This document shows positions 7,820-14,567 of a stretch of 37,000 bases of DNA, in pieces. Position 1 is the stretch's first letter, and the number at the start of each line of letters is the position of its first letter. Source of the DNA: Pseudoselenomonas ruminantium (lineage in GTDB: Bacteria; Bacillota; Negativicutes; Selenomonadales; Selenomonadaceae); NCBI GenBank assembly GCA_902780915.1, contig CACZHK010000023.1:1-37000 (forward strand). Reading direction: 5' to 3'. The translations under genes and the position numbers were made by a program. Below the pieces are notes generated by a model that worked only from the letters and a program-made list of their open reading frames with translations, did not search any database and was not told the origin of the DNA.

Positions 7820-9295
7820 ATGAAAAAAGCATTATTCCTGGTGGCAGCCATATGCAGTGCCATCGCATTTCCCTGCCCCATGGCCGCCGCAGAGACTGTG
7901 AGCCTCACTCTGGCCGACAGCATAGATATGGCCCTTTTCACCGATGAGTCCATCGAGGGGGCCGAGGCGGGCAGGGAGGCGGCTCTGCACGCCTGGAAGG
8001 CCGCCCGCAGGAGCAAGGGCCCTGCAGTCAGCTGGGAGAGCCAGGCCGTGCGCATAGGCGGGCGGGATTATGAATCTGCCAAGCGGGCCCATGCTCTCTA
8101 TGGGGATCCCCATCAGGAGGAAGTGACGGCAGGCAGTGTCCTGGGGGGGCTGCCTGTCTACAGCACCCAGACCGTGGGTTCCTATGCCTACAACAACAGT
8201 TTCTCCAACAGCCTGAGCCTCTCGGTGCCCCTCTATACCGGCGGCCGGCTGGAAAACCGCATCAAGGAGGGCCGCTATCAGCTGAACAAGGCCGACCTGA
8301 CGGTGGAAAACACCCGCCAGACTGTGCGCTATCAGGTGGCCGAAGCCTATGCCAACCTGCTCCATTATGAGAATCTGGCCAAAGTGGCCAAGGATGCCGT
8401 GGACATGGGCCTCACCCAGCTGGATCTCATCAGGGCCCAGTTCGAGGAAGGGGCGGTGGCGGAGGCGGATATGCTCACCATGAGCGTCAGCATTGCCAAT
8501 TACAAGCAGAATCTGGTGAACGCCGAAAAGTCTGTGGATGTGGCCAAGTCCACTCTGGCCAGCATGGTGGGGCTGCCCCAGGATACGGATGTGAAGCCCC
8601 TGGATTACTTTTCCTACGAACCCTATGACAAGGAACTGCCCGAGTGCGAAGAATACGCCCTGGCGCACAGGCCTGACGGGCTGGCTGCCGACTATGACAT
8701 CATGGCAGCCAAGGCTCAGAAGGAAGCCGCCAAGTCCGGCTGGCGCCCCCGGGTCACGGGCGTGGGCACCCGGAGCATAGCAGGCAATGCCCCCTTCGGC
8801 AGCGAGCGCAACAGCAACTGGCAGGCAGGGATTTCCGTCAGCTGGAACATCTTTGACAGTGGCGTGACCTCGGAAAATGTGCGCCAGGCTGATGCCATGG
8901 TGAACCAGTACGAGGCCCTGGCCCGCAAGAGCCGCAAGAAAATCCGGCTGGAAACCCGCACCGCCTGGCTCAGCATGAAAGCGGCGGAGCAGAATATCAA
9001 GGAAACGGCGCTAGCCGTGGAGCAGGCGGAGGACAGCTACAAGATTTCCCAGGTGCGCTATGAGGAGGGCGTGGACATCATCATTTCCGTGACCAATGCC
9101 CAGGAAAAGCTGACCCAGGCCAGGTCAAACTACATGACCGCCCTTTATCAGTACAACCTTTCCCGGGCCAATCTGGAAAAAGCCATGGGCGTGCCCGTGG
9201 GCTTTGATGCCCTGGCCTACGTCGAAGCCGCCGGACAAGGCGCTTCCGCTGATGAGGCCCTGACATCATCCCTGTTGCCAGAGCAGTCCCAATGA
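7820..9295 (+). CDS. TolC-family outer membrane efflux protein
   Basis: A secreted protein of about 491 residues with a clear signal peptide (MKKALFLVAAICSAIAFPCP... ending AAA-ET). Two long coiled, Ala/Gln/Glu-rich repeats follow with TolC landmarks such as the outer-barrel segment SLSVPLYTGGRLENRI and its second-half equivalent ISVSWNIFDSGVTSENVRQA. These are the paired outer-membrane efflux protein repeats. I chose ATG 7820 because AGGAAGG (7802-7808) sits 11 bases upstream and the signal peptide begins there; GTG 7808 is possible but would lengthen the n-region. It ends the exporter operon and supplies the outer-membrane exit, which a diderm needs and monoderm NHLP loci lack. Confidence 0.9.
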   Translation: MKKALFLVAAICSAIAFPCPMAAAETVSLTLADSIDMALFTDESIEGAEAGREAALHAWKAARRSKGPAVSWESQAVRIGGRDYESAKRAHALYGDPHQEEVTAGSVLGGLPVYSTQTVGSYAYNNSFSNSLSLSVPLYTGGRLENRIKEGRYQLNKADLTVENTRQTVRYQVAEAYANLLHYENLAKVAKDAVDMGLTQLDLIRAQFEEGAVAEADMLTMSVSIANYKQNLVNAEKSVDVAKSTLASMVGLPQDTDVKPLDYFSYEPYDKELPECEEYALAHRPDGLAADYDIMAAKAQKEAAKSGWRPRVTGVGTRSIAGNAPFGSERNSNWQAGISVSWNIFDSGVTSENVRQADAMVNQYEALARKSRKKIRLETRTAWLSMKAAEQNIKETALAVEQAEDSYKISQVRYEEGVDIIISVTNAQEKLTQARSNYMTALYQYNLSRANLEKAMGVPVGFDALAYVEAAGQGASADEALTSSLLPEQSQ

Positions 9296-9343
9296 ATAGG
9301 CAGCCAAGACCAACTGCACATAGCTGCACATACAGACAAACAA

Positions 9344-9376
9344 AAAGCCGCCGAGCGATGCCTGCCCGGCGGCTTT
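9344..9376. terminator. Bidirectional terminator between convergent genes
   Basis: AAAGCCGCCG (9344-9353) pairs with CGGCGGCTTT (9367-9376). T-rich sequence follows on the plus strand, and a T5 run appears on the minus strand. It closes both the exporter operon and the AAA-ATPase gene that converges on it. Confidence 0.8.
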
Positions 9377-9390
9377 CTCGTGTGCCAAAA

Positions 9391-10968
9391 TCAAATATTC
9401 ACCATCCATTCGGCCAGTGCCCTTTTCTCGGAATCGAAGCTCACCCCGATCTTGAACACCTGCCGCGAGTCAGCGGCGAAGGGGGCGGCGTAGCCCTTGT
9501 CCTCGATCTGCTGCAGGGCTTCCCGGGCGGGCTTGTCCACCTTGAACTCGAAGATGTAGACGAACTCATCAGTCTCCACTATGCAGTCAGCCCTGCCCCG
9601 GCTGCTGTGTACCTCGCACTGCACGAACTGCCCCAGCAGGGTGAAGACCAGGTAGAGCACCGACTGGAAATAGTGCTCGAAGGGAGCATCCTTGGTAGTG
9701 TAGGGAATGCTGGCAAAAAGGGCGGTGAGGATGTCCCCCATGCCCTCGGTGTCACCGGCTTTGGCGCAGAGCCGCAAGGCATAGATATCCTTGCCGGAAC
9801 TGGGGACGGCTATGGGGGCGTACTCCGGCAGGAGACTTTTCAGAAAGCCGTATTTCACCTCACGGTTGGGAAAGCCCAAAATATACAGGCCGGCGGCATC
9901 ATCATAGTCGGCGATGGTGAGATAGCCGGTTTGGTAGAGCAGGGGGAGAATGTCGGGGTTTTCATAGCGGTAATCTGTGAGAGAATATTCATCTGCGAAA
10001 AGGGTCATATTAGTGAAGCGGTTGGCATCAAGGCCCACCTGCCGCACACGCCTGACCAGGAAGGAGGGGGTGCCGGTGGCAAACCAATAGGCACTGAGCC
10101 GCTTGTCTGCCAGGGCGTTCAGCAGGCTGAAAGGATTGTAGATGCCCTCTGCCCTGGGGGCGAAGTGATAGCCATCGTAATGGGCTTGCAAAGCCTGCAG
10201 GCAGTCTTCTTCGGTGAGAGCAAGCGCTGCGGCCATGGCCTTGATCTCCGGGGCCAAAGTTTTTTTCATTTCTGCTTTGGTGATGCCGCAGATCCCCGCA
10301 TATTCTCCCAGCAAGGAAATGTCGCGCAGCTGATTCAGATCGCTGAAGATACTGACCTTGCTGAACTTGGTGACGCCGGTGATGAAGACGAACTGCAGGT
10401 ATTTGTCATAGCTTTTCAGGGTGCCGAAGAAGCCCTTGAATACTGCCTTGTTGTGTTCTTCCAGTTCGTTCTTCTCCAACACCTCCAAGAGAGGTTTGTC
10501 GTATTCGTCCACCAGCACCACGCAGCGGCGGCCGGTCTTTTCGGCAGCCGTTACCAAGAGTTTCTGGAAACGCCCGCTCAAAGTGCCCTGCGCCTGACAG
10601 CCGTAGAGGGCTTCCCATTTGCACAGGTGCTTGTCCAGTACATCCTCCAGGGCGGTACTGCTTTTATAGTTTTCACCATTGAGATCAAAATAGAATACGG
10701 GATACGGCTGCCATGCCTCTGCATTGTCCTTCTCCAGCTCCTGGATGGCCAGCCCTTCAAAGAGTTCCTGCCTGCCTTCCCAGTAGGCCGCAAGGGTGGA
10801 GAGGAAAAGGCTCTTGCCGAAGCGCCGGGGGCGGCTGAGGAAGTATTGCCCTGCATCGTGAACCAGCTTGTATATGTAACGGGTCTTATCCACATAGAGA
10901 TAGCCCCCCTGGCGCATTTTCTCAAAACTCTGCACGCCGATAGGCAGCCGCCTGGTATTTTCAGCCAT
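9391..10968 (-). CDS. AAA-ATPase-like / PD-(D/E)XK nuclease domain protein (paralogue 1)
   Basis: A 525-residue protein of the family with an N-terminal AAA-ATPase-like domain and a C-terminal PD-(D/E)XK nuclease-like domain (the DUF1703-type architecture). Visible motifs are RRLPIGVQSFEKMR and YVDKT at the N-terminus, the Walker A-like SRPRRFGKS, the Walker B-like VVLVDEYDKPL, and near the C-terminus GRADCIVET followed by FEFKVDK, which fits the D...ExK nuclease core. ATG 10968 is preferred because AAAGGAG lies 8 bases upstream and the paralogue at 25947 starts at the same residue; GTG 10977 and ATG 10974 are less likely. The paralogue is closely similar along the whole length. The cellular role of the family is unknown; copies are often numerous in gut anaerobes. 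Confidence 0.85.
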   Translation of the reverse strand: MAENTRRLPIGVQSFEKMRQGGYLYVDKTRYIYKLVHDAGQYFLSRPRRFGKSLFLSTLAAYWEGRQELFEGLAIQELEKDNAEAWQPYPVFYFDLNGENYKSSTALEDVLDKHLCKWEALYGCQAQGTLSGRFQKLLVTAAEKTGRRCVVLVDEYDKPLLEVLEKNELEEHNKAVFKGFFGTLKSYDKYLQFVFITGVTKFSKVSIFSDLNQLRDISLLGEYAGICGITKAEMKKTLAPEIKAMAAALALTEEDCLQALQAHYDGYHFAPRAEGIYNPFSLLNALADKRLSAYWFATGTPSFLVRRVRQVGLDANRFTNMTLFADEYSLTDYRYENPDILPLLYQTGYLTIADYDDAAGLYILGFPNREVKYGFLKSLLPEYAPIAVPSSGKDIYALRLCAKAGDTEGMGDILTALFASIPYTTKDAPFEHYFQSVLYLVFTLLGQFVQCEVHSSRGRADCIVETDEFVYIFEFKVDKPAREALQQIEDKGYAAPFAADSRQVFKIGVSFDSEKRALAEWMVNI

Positions 10969-11157
10969 CGTCATCACTCCTTTGGTGTGGGAAATATGGC
11001 AAACGTCAAAGACATTGCTGACTTTCTGATTGCTTCTGCTTACTCAAAGCATAGCACAGTTGTCTGAGAATGGCAAAATATTGTGGCAAGGCAGGCGATT
11101 TTGCTGCGAGGAGAAAGCCTCGGCCTGCAAATTAGATGGGCAGGAACTGGAATGATA

Positions 11158-11186
11158 TGGAAAAATAATGAAGGATTTGCTACAAT
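11158..11186 (+). promoter_or_regulatory. Putative promoter of mscL
   Basis: TGGAAA (11158-11163) and TACAAT (11181-11186) with a 17-base spacer; an overlapping TATAAT is at 11186-11191. The mscL start is about 45 bases downstream, with GGGAGG as its RBS (about 11220-11225). Confidence 0.55.
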
Positions 11187-11234
11187 ATAATCGTTCATTG
11201 CATTTATTCTCTATATATCAGGGAGGTAATCATT

Positions 11235-11663
11235 ATGGTAGAAGAATTCAAGAAATTTATTATGCGGGGCAATGTGCTGGATATGGCTGTCGGTATCATC
11301 ATCGGCGCTGCTTTCGGCAAGATCGTCACTTCTTTCGTCAATGACGTTCTCATGCCGCCCCTGGGACTTCTTTTGGGAAAAGTTGACTTTTCCAACCTCT
11401 TTATTAACCTTTCCTCCACCCCTGCCACAACTTTGGCCGAAGCCAAGGAGGCTGGCCTGCCTGTCATAGCCTACGGCTCCTTTTTGAACTCCGTGGTGGA
11501 TTTCCTCATCGTGGCCTTTGCCATCTTCATGCTGATCCGCCAGGTGAACAAGCTCATGCCCAAGAAGGAAGAAGCTCCCGAGCCCCATCTCTGCCCCTAC
11601 TGCAAGACGGAGATACCCGAGGAAGCCACCCGCTGCCCCCACTGCACTTCCGAGCTCAACTGA
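11235..11663 (+). CDS. mscL: Large-conductance mechanosensitive channel MscL with zinc-ribbon tail
   Basis: A 142-residue MscL. The N-terminal amphipathic helix and first pore helix read [20 protein letters not shown], followed by [21 protein letters not shown], a periplasmic loop and the second membrane helix [20 protein letters not shown]. It opens under membrane tension and releases solutes in hypo-osmotic shock. The C-terminus has an added zinc ribbon with CPYC and CPHC pairs (about residues 120-137), in place of the simple helical bundle of E. coli MscL. I recall this tail in other Firmicute MscL proteins, so it is probably ancestral. It may be transcribed with the gene cluster that follows. 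Confidence 0.95.
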   Translation: MVEEFKKFIMRGNVLDMAVGIIIGAAFGKIVTSFVNDVLMPPLGLLLGKVDFSNLFINLSSTPATTLAEAKEAGLPVIAYGSFLNSVVDFLIVAFAIFMLIRQVNKLMPKKEEAPEPHLCPYCKTEIPEEATRCPHCTSELN

Positions 11664-11672
11664 TGGCTGCCT

Positions 11673-11709
11673 AGCCGTTCCTTGAAGGGAAGACTTCAGC
11701 GGGACGGCT
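11673..11709 (+). other. Long hairpin between mscL and the next gene
   Basis: AGCCGTTCC (11673-11681) pairs with GGGACGGCT (11701-11709), and inside it TGAAG pairs with CTTCA, giving an almost continuous stem of about 14 pairs. There is no T-tract, so it is unlikely to be a full terminator. It may stabilise the mscL mRNA end or limit read-through into the following cluster. Confidence 0.5.
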
Positions 11710-11712
11710 GAG

Positions 11713-12534
11713 GTGCCGGGCAGAGAAAGGAGGAACATCACGAGCAATACGAAAATACTGGTGACTGCACTGATGACCTATATAGTGGTCTGCCTTGCAG
11801 GCGGTGCGGCCTATTGTTACTACACTATGATGGCTCCCCCTCCTGCTGAAGCAGAGACAGGGGAGCTGCCAACACCAAAGCCCCGTGAAAAAACAGACGA
11901 GGCAGCCCGCAAGGCTGAGGAAACCAAGGCGAAAGCCGAGGCCGCAGCCAAAGCGGCAGAAGAGGCGAAGAAGAAGGCTGCCGAGAAGCAGCAGGCCAGG
12001 GCCAGGGCGGCCCGGCGGGACCTGGACAAGGTGAGGCTCACTGCAGGCATGGACAAGAGCCAGAACGGCACCGTGACCCTGTACAATTATCCCCGGGCGG
12101 CCCAGCCTCCCTCGGGACTATATCTGAACCCCAGCCTGGCGGAGGGGCGGAATAGCTGCCGCTTGCAGTACGAGCTTTATTATTACTACAATATCAATGA
12201 CGGCCAGGGCACTGCCTGGATTTTCGGTGACCGGGCCGTGATCAAGGCCGGGGGCAAGCACTATGAGTTTGCCTTTGACCCCCAGAAGCGCCAGAAGGCC
12301 CTGGCTCCCGATGCGGAGTGGCTCTCCGAGCGCTATACTGGCGTGGCTGACGAGGCCTGGCTGGCAGCCCTGCGGGGCGTGATTGCCGCAGGCTACGGCA
12401 CCATCACTTATTACCAGCAGGGCGGCAAGAGCGTCACAGGAGAGTTCTCCGGTGAGGCTTACCAGCATATCAAGGATATGGTGGAACTGTATGATTTGAA
12501 CATGGAGCAGGGCAAAGAAGAGGCAGATGATTGA
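11713..12534 (+). CDS. Membrane-anchored periplasmic coiled-coil protein, unknown function
   Basis: I do not recognise this protein. After a short N-terminus it has one membrane helix (TKILVTALMTYIVVCLAGGA), a Pro-rich linker, an Ala/Lys/Glu helix of about 50 residues resembling TolA-type stalks, and a C-terminal domain of about 140 residues with a Tyr-rich stretch (YELYYYYNINDGQG). It is probably an inner-membrane protein with a periplasmic domain. The start is uncertain. GTG 11713 is the first standard codon but has no RBS, whereas a perfect AGGAGG (11728-11733) stands 6 bases before an in-frame ACG at 11740, just where an ATG would be expected. It lies 32 bases before the STAS gene, in the same direction, so it may belong to that cluster. 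Confidence 0.75.
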   Translation: MPGRERRNITSNTKILVTALMTYIVVCLAGGAAYCYYTMMAPPPAEAETGELPTPKPREKTDEAARKAEETKAKAEAAAKAAEEAKKKAAEKQQARARAARRDLDKVRLTAGMDKSQNGTVTLYNYPRAAQPPSGLYLNPSLAEGRNSCRLQYELYYYYNINDGQGTAWIFGDRAVIKAGGKHYEFAFDPQKRQKALAPDAEWLSERYTGVADEAWLAALRGVIAAGYGTITYYQQGGKSVTGEFSGEAYQHIKDMVELYDLNMEQGKEEADD

Positions 12535-12566
12535 TGCTCCTGCCACGCTTTCCCAAGGAGGATTTT

Positions 12567-12908
12567 ATGTCTGATTTGCCTATCAGTTATAGCAGTGAAG
12601 AAAGGCAGGGCTGGTTTCTTTGGCAGGTGAAGGGGTACCTGGACCGCACCACCGCTGACGAAGCCACGGAGAAGGGGCTGAGGCTGCTGCCGGGGCATGC
12701 GAAATTTGCGCTGGATTTTTCTGAACTGGCGTATCTATCCAGCGCCGGCATCAGAGCTGTCTTGAAAATAGCCGAGGCAGCGCAGAAACAGGATATTTGC
12801 TTCGCTTTGATAGTAGGTGAAGGCATGGTCAGGGAGGTGCTGGAAATCTCCCGGATAGATTTATTTGTCAAGATTCATGCCTCGGTGGAAGAACTGGTGC
12901 AGGCTTGA
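12567..12908 (+). CDS. STAS-domain protein (anti-sigma factor antagonist-like)
   Basis: A 113-residue single STAS domain of the SpoIIAA/RsbV kind. The core motif LDFSELAYLSSAGIRAVLKI places Ser59 just before Ala-Gly, where such proteins are phosphorylated by an RsbW/SpoIIAB-type kinase. The Asp usually found just before that Ser is a Ser here. ATG 12567 is chosen because AAGGAGG (12555-12561) lies 5 bases upstream; an upstream in-frame ATG at 12531 lacks one. The next gene starts 18 bases later and begins with a second STAS domain. Two genes on, a transporter carries an RsbW-like domain. The likely role is a phosphorylation-controlled binding partner of one of those two proteins. Confidence 0.85.
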   Translation: MSDLPISYSSEERQGWFLWQVKGYLDRTTADEATEKGLRLLPGHAKFALDFSELAYLSSAGIRAVLKIAEAAQKQDICFALIVGEGMVREVLEISRIDLFVKIHASVEELVQA

Positions 12909-12926
12909 TTTCTAGGAGGAGTTTTT

Positions 12927-14513
12927 ATGGAAATGGAAATCAGACAAGAACGTCAGGGCGAGGTTTTGACCTTTTACCTGACAGGGGAGCTGAACAAGCT
13001 CACCGCAGAGGCTTTTGATAGAGAGTTCGCCACCCAGGGGGCCAAGGATGTGCGGCTGGACTTTTCGGGGCTTGAATATCTTTCCTCTGCGGGGCTGCGC
13101 TCCATCCTGCAGGCAGCCAAGACGGTGGAAATGGAGGGGGGGCAGTTTGCGGTGCTCTACCCTCAGGAAGCGGTGCTGGAAGTCTTTGAAATGACGAATT
13201 TTGACCGCTTCATCCACATTGTCAAGGCAGGGGAGAAACCCCAGGAGATTTCCTGGGAATATTATCCCCTGCGGCCTATCCAGCGCTGGCTGACGGATAC
13301 TCATTTCCATCGGGCCAAGTCCACCATGATGAACAATGGGGGCCTAGCCAGGCTGGAGCCTGGGGTGGATATGGAACGGCTGGCAGAGGCGGTGAATGGT
13401 GTCCTGAATGCCCATGATATTTTCCGCTGCCGCCTGGTGTTCCACCCGGAAACGGGGGAGCTTTGCCAGCGTTTTGATGGTGAAGTGGAACGGGTCGTGG
13501 TGGAAAGCCTGTCGGAGGAGGCTTTTGAGGAGCGCAGGCAGGAGCTGAAGCATCCCTATGGCCTGATTGACCGTCCCCTTTACCGCATCCATATCATCGA
13601 GACGCCCACGGGCAAGTATATCTATATGGACTTCTATCACGCCATCATGGACGGCATGGCTATCGTTATGCTCTTTTGGCGGGAACTGGATAAGCGCTAT
13701 GTCCATGGCAATGAGTCCGTGGATGCAAAGCGCAAGCAAAGCAGCTATGCAGATTATATCCAGGAAGAAGCCAGCATTTCCGAGGAGGAAAAGGAAAAGG
13801 GGCGGGCTTACTGGCGGGCTGCGCTGGCGGGCTTTGACACGAGCCGGCATCTGCCTCCCATGGATGGGGGCAATTCCGAAGATGGTCTGGAGCATGAGCT
13901 GGAGACACCCCTGCAGGGGATTGAAAAGGATTTTTTCAAGGGCAAAGATTTCACGGAAAACACCTTCTTCATGGGGGCTGCCATGCTGGCCATCGCCAAG
14001 ACTGCCGGGGTGCGGGAGTCCATCATGAGCTGGGTTCACAATGGCCGTGTGACTTCTGCCGAAAGGCGGCTCATGGGGCTGATGCTGGATCAGTTCCCCC
14101 TGCGCTGGGATTTTTCTGAGGATATGGCAGTCAGCGAGTTCCTGCCCAGGCTGGAGGCCAAAGTGGCAGAGGGCATGCAGTACAGGAAGGGGCTGGATGC
14201 TATCTATGAGGAGGATCTGGAGGGGAGCTGTGCCACCTTCATCCTCCAGAAGGGCAGCATGGGACGCCGGGGCGGCGTGAAACTGGGAGATACTCAGGCT
14301 GTCATAGAGGAATTGCCTGCCAACGAGATCTCTGCGGCGGAAAATATCCTGGACATCGAGCTCAATGCCCACGATGACGGTGCCTATGCGCTGGTGCTGT
14401 CCTATGATATAGAGCGCTACTCCCGCCAGTCCATGGTCAGCTTTGCCAAGATCGTGCAGGACATGATACTGGCCATGCAGGACGGGGAGAAGAAGCTGTC
14501 TGAGCTGCTGTGA
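12927..14513 (+). CDS. STAS domain fused to an NRPS-type condensation domain
   Basis: A 528-residue fusion. Residues 1-105 are a STAS domain (RLDFSGLEYLSSAGLRSIL, candidate phospho-site Ser54). From about residue 112 (YYPLRPIQRWLTDTHFHRAK) the chain becomes a full-length condensation domain of the chloramphenicol acetyltransferase/condensation superfamily. It includes the active-site motif YHAIMDG (237-243), equivalent to HHxxxDG with the first His replaced by Tyr and the catalytic His238, Asp242 and Gly243 kept. No adenylation or carrier domain is attached or adjacent, so it may act as a free-standing acyltransferase (PapA or wax-ester type) rather than in a peptide assembly line. RBS AGGAGG is at about 12914-12919. 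A STAS-condensation fusion is an arrangement I do not know from characterised proteins. Confidence 0.85.
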   Translation: MEMEIRQERQGEVLTFYLTGELNKLTAEAFDREFATQGAKDVRLDFSGLEYLSSAGLRSILQAAKTVEMEGGQFAVLYPQEAVLEVFEMTNFDRFIHIVKAGEKPQEISWEYYPLRPIQRWLTDTHFHRAKSTMMNNGGLARLEPGVDMERLAEAVNGVLNAHDIFRCRLVFHPETGELCQRFDGEVERVVVESLSEEAFEERRQELKHPYGLIDRPLYRIHIIETPTGKYIYMDFYHAIMDGMAIVMLFWRELDKRYVHGNESVDAKRKQSSYADYIQEEASISEEEKEKGRAYWRAALAGFDTSRHLPPMDGGNSEDGLEHELETPLQGIEKDFFKGKDFTENTFFMGAAMLAIAKTAGVRESIMSWVHNGRVTSAERRLMGLMLDQFPLRWDFSEDMAVSEFLPRLEAKVAEGMQYRKGLDAIYEEDLEGSCATFILQKGSMGRRGGVKLGDTQAVIEELPANEISAAENILDIELNAHDDGAYALVLSYDIERYSRQSMVSFAKIVQDMILAMQDGEKKLSELL

Positions 14514-14567
14514 GATAGTTGGCAGCGGAGCCTGCAAAGCACAGGCAGGAGCTGAGGGGGAGCGTAT

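Noticed and set aside
9292..11067. 591-codon plus-strand ORF
   Set aside because: It is the antisense shadow of the AAA-ATPase gene on the minus strand, which has clear motifs, an RBS and a close paralogue. The plus-strand translation shows no domain.
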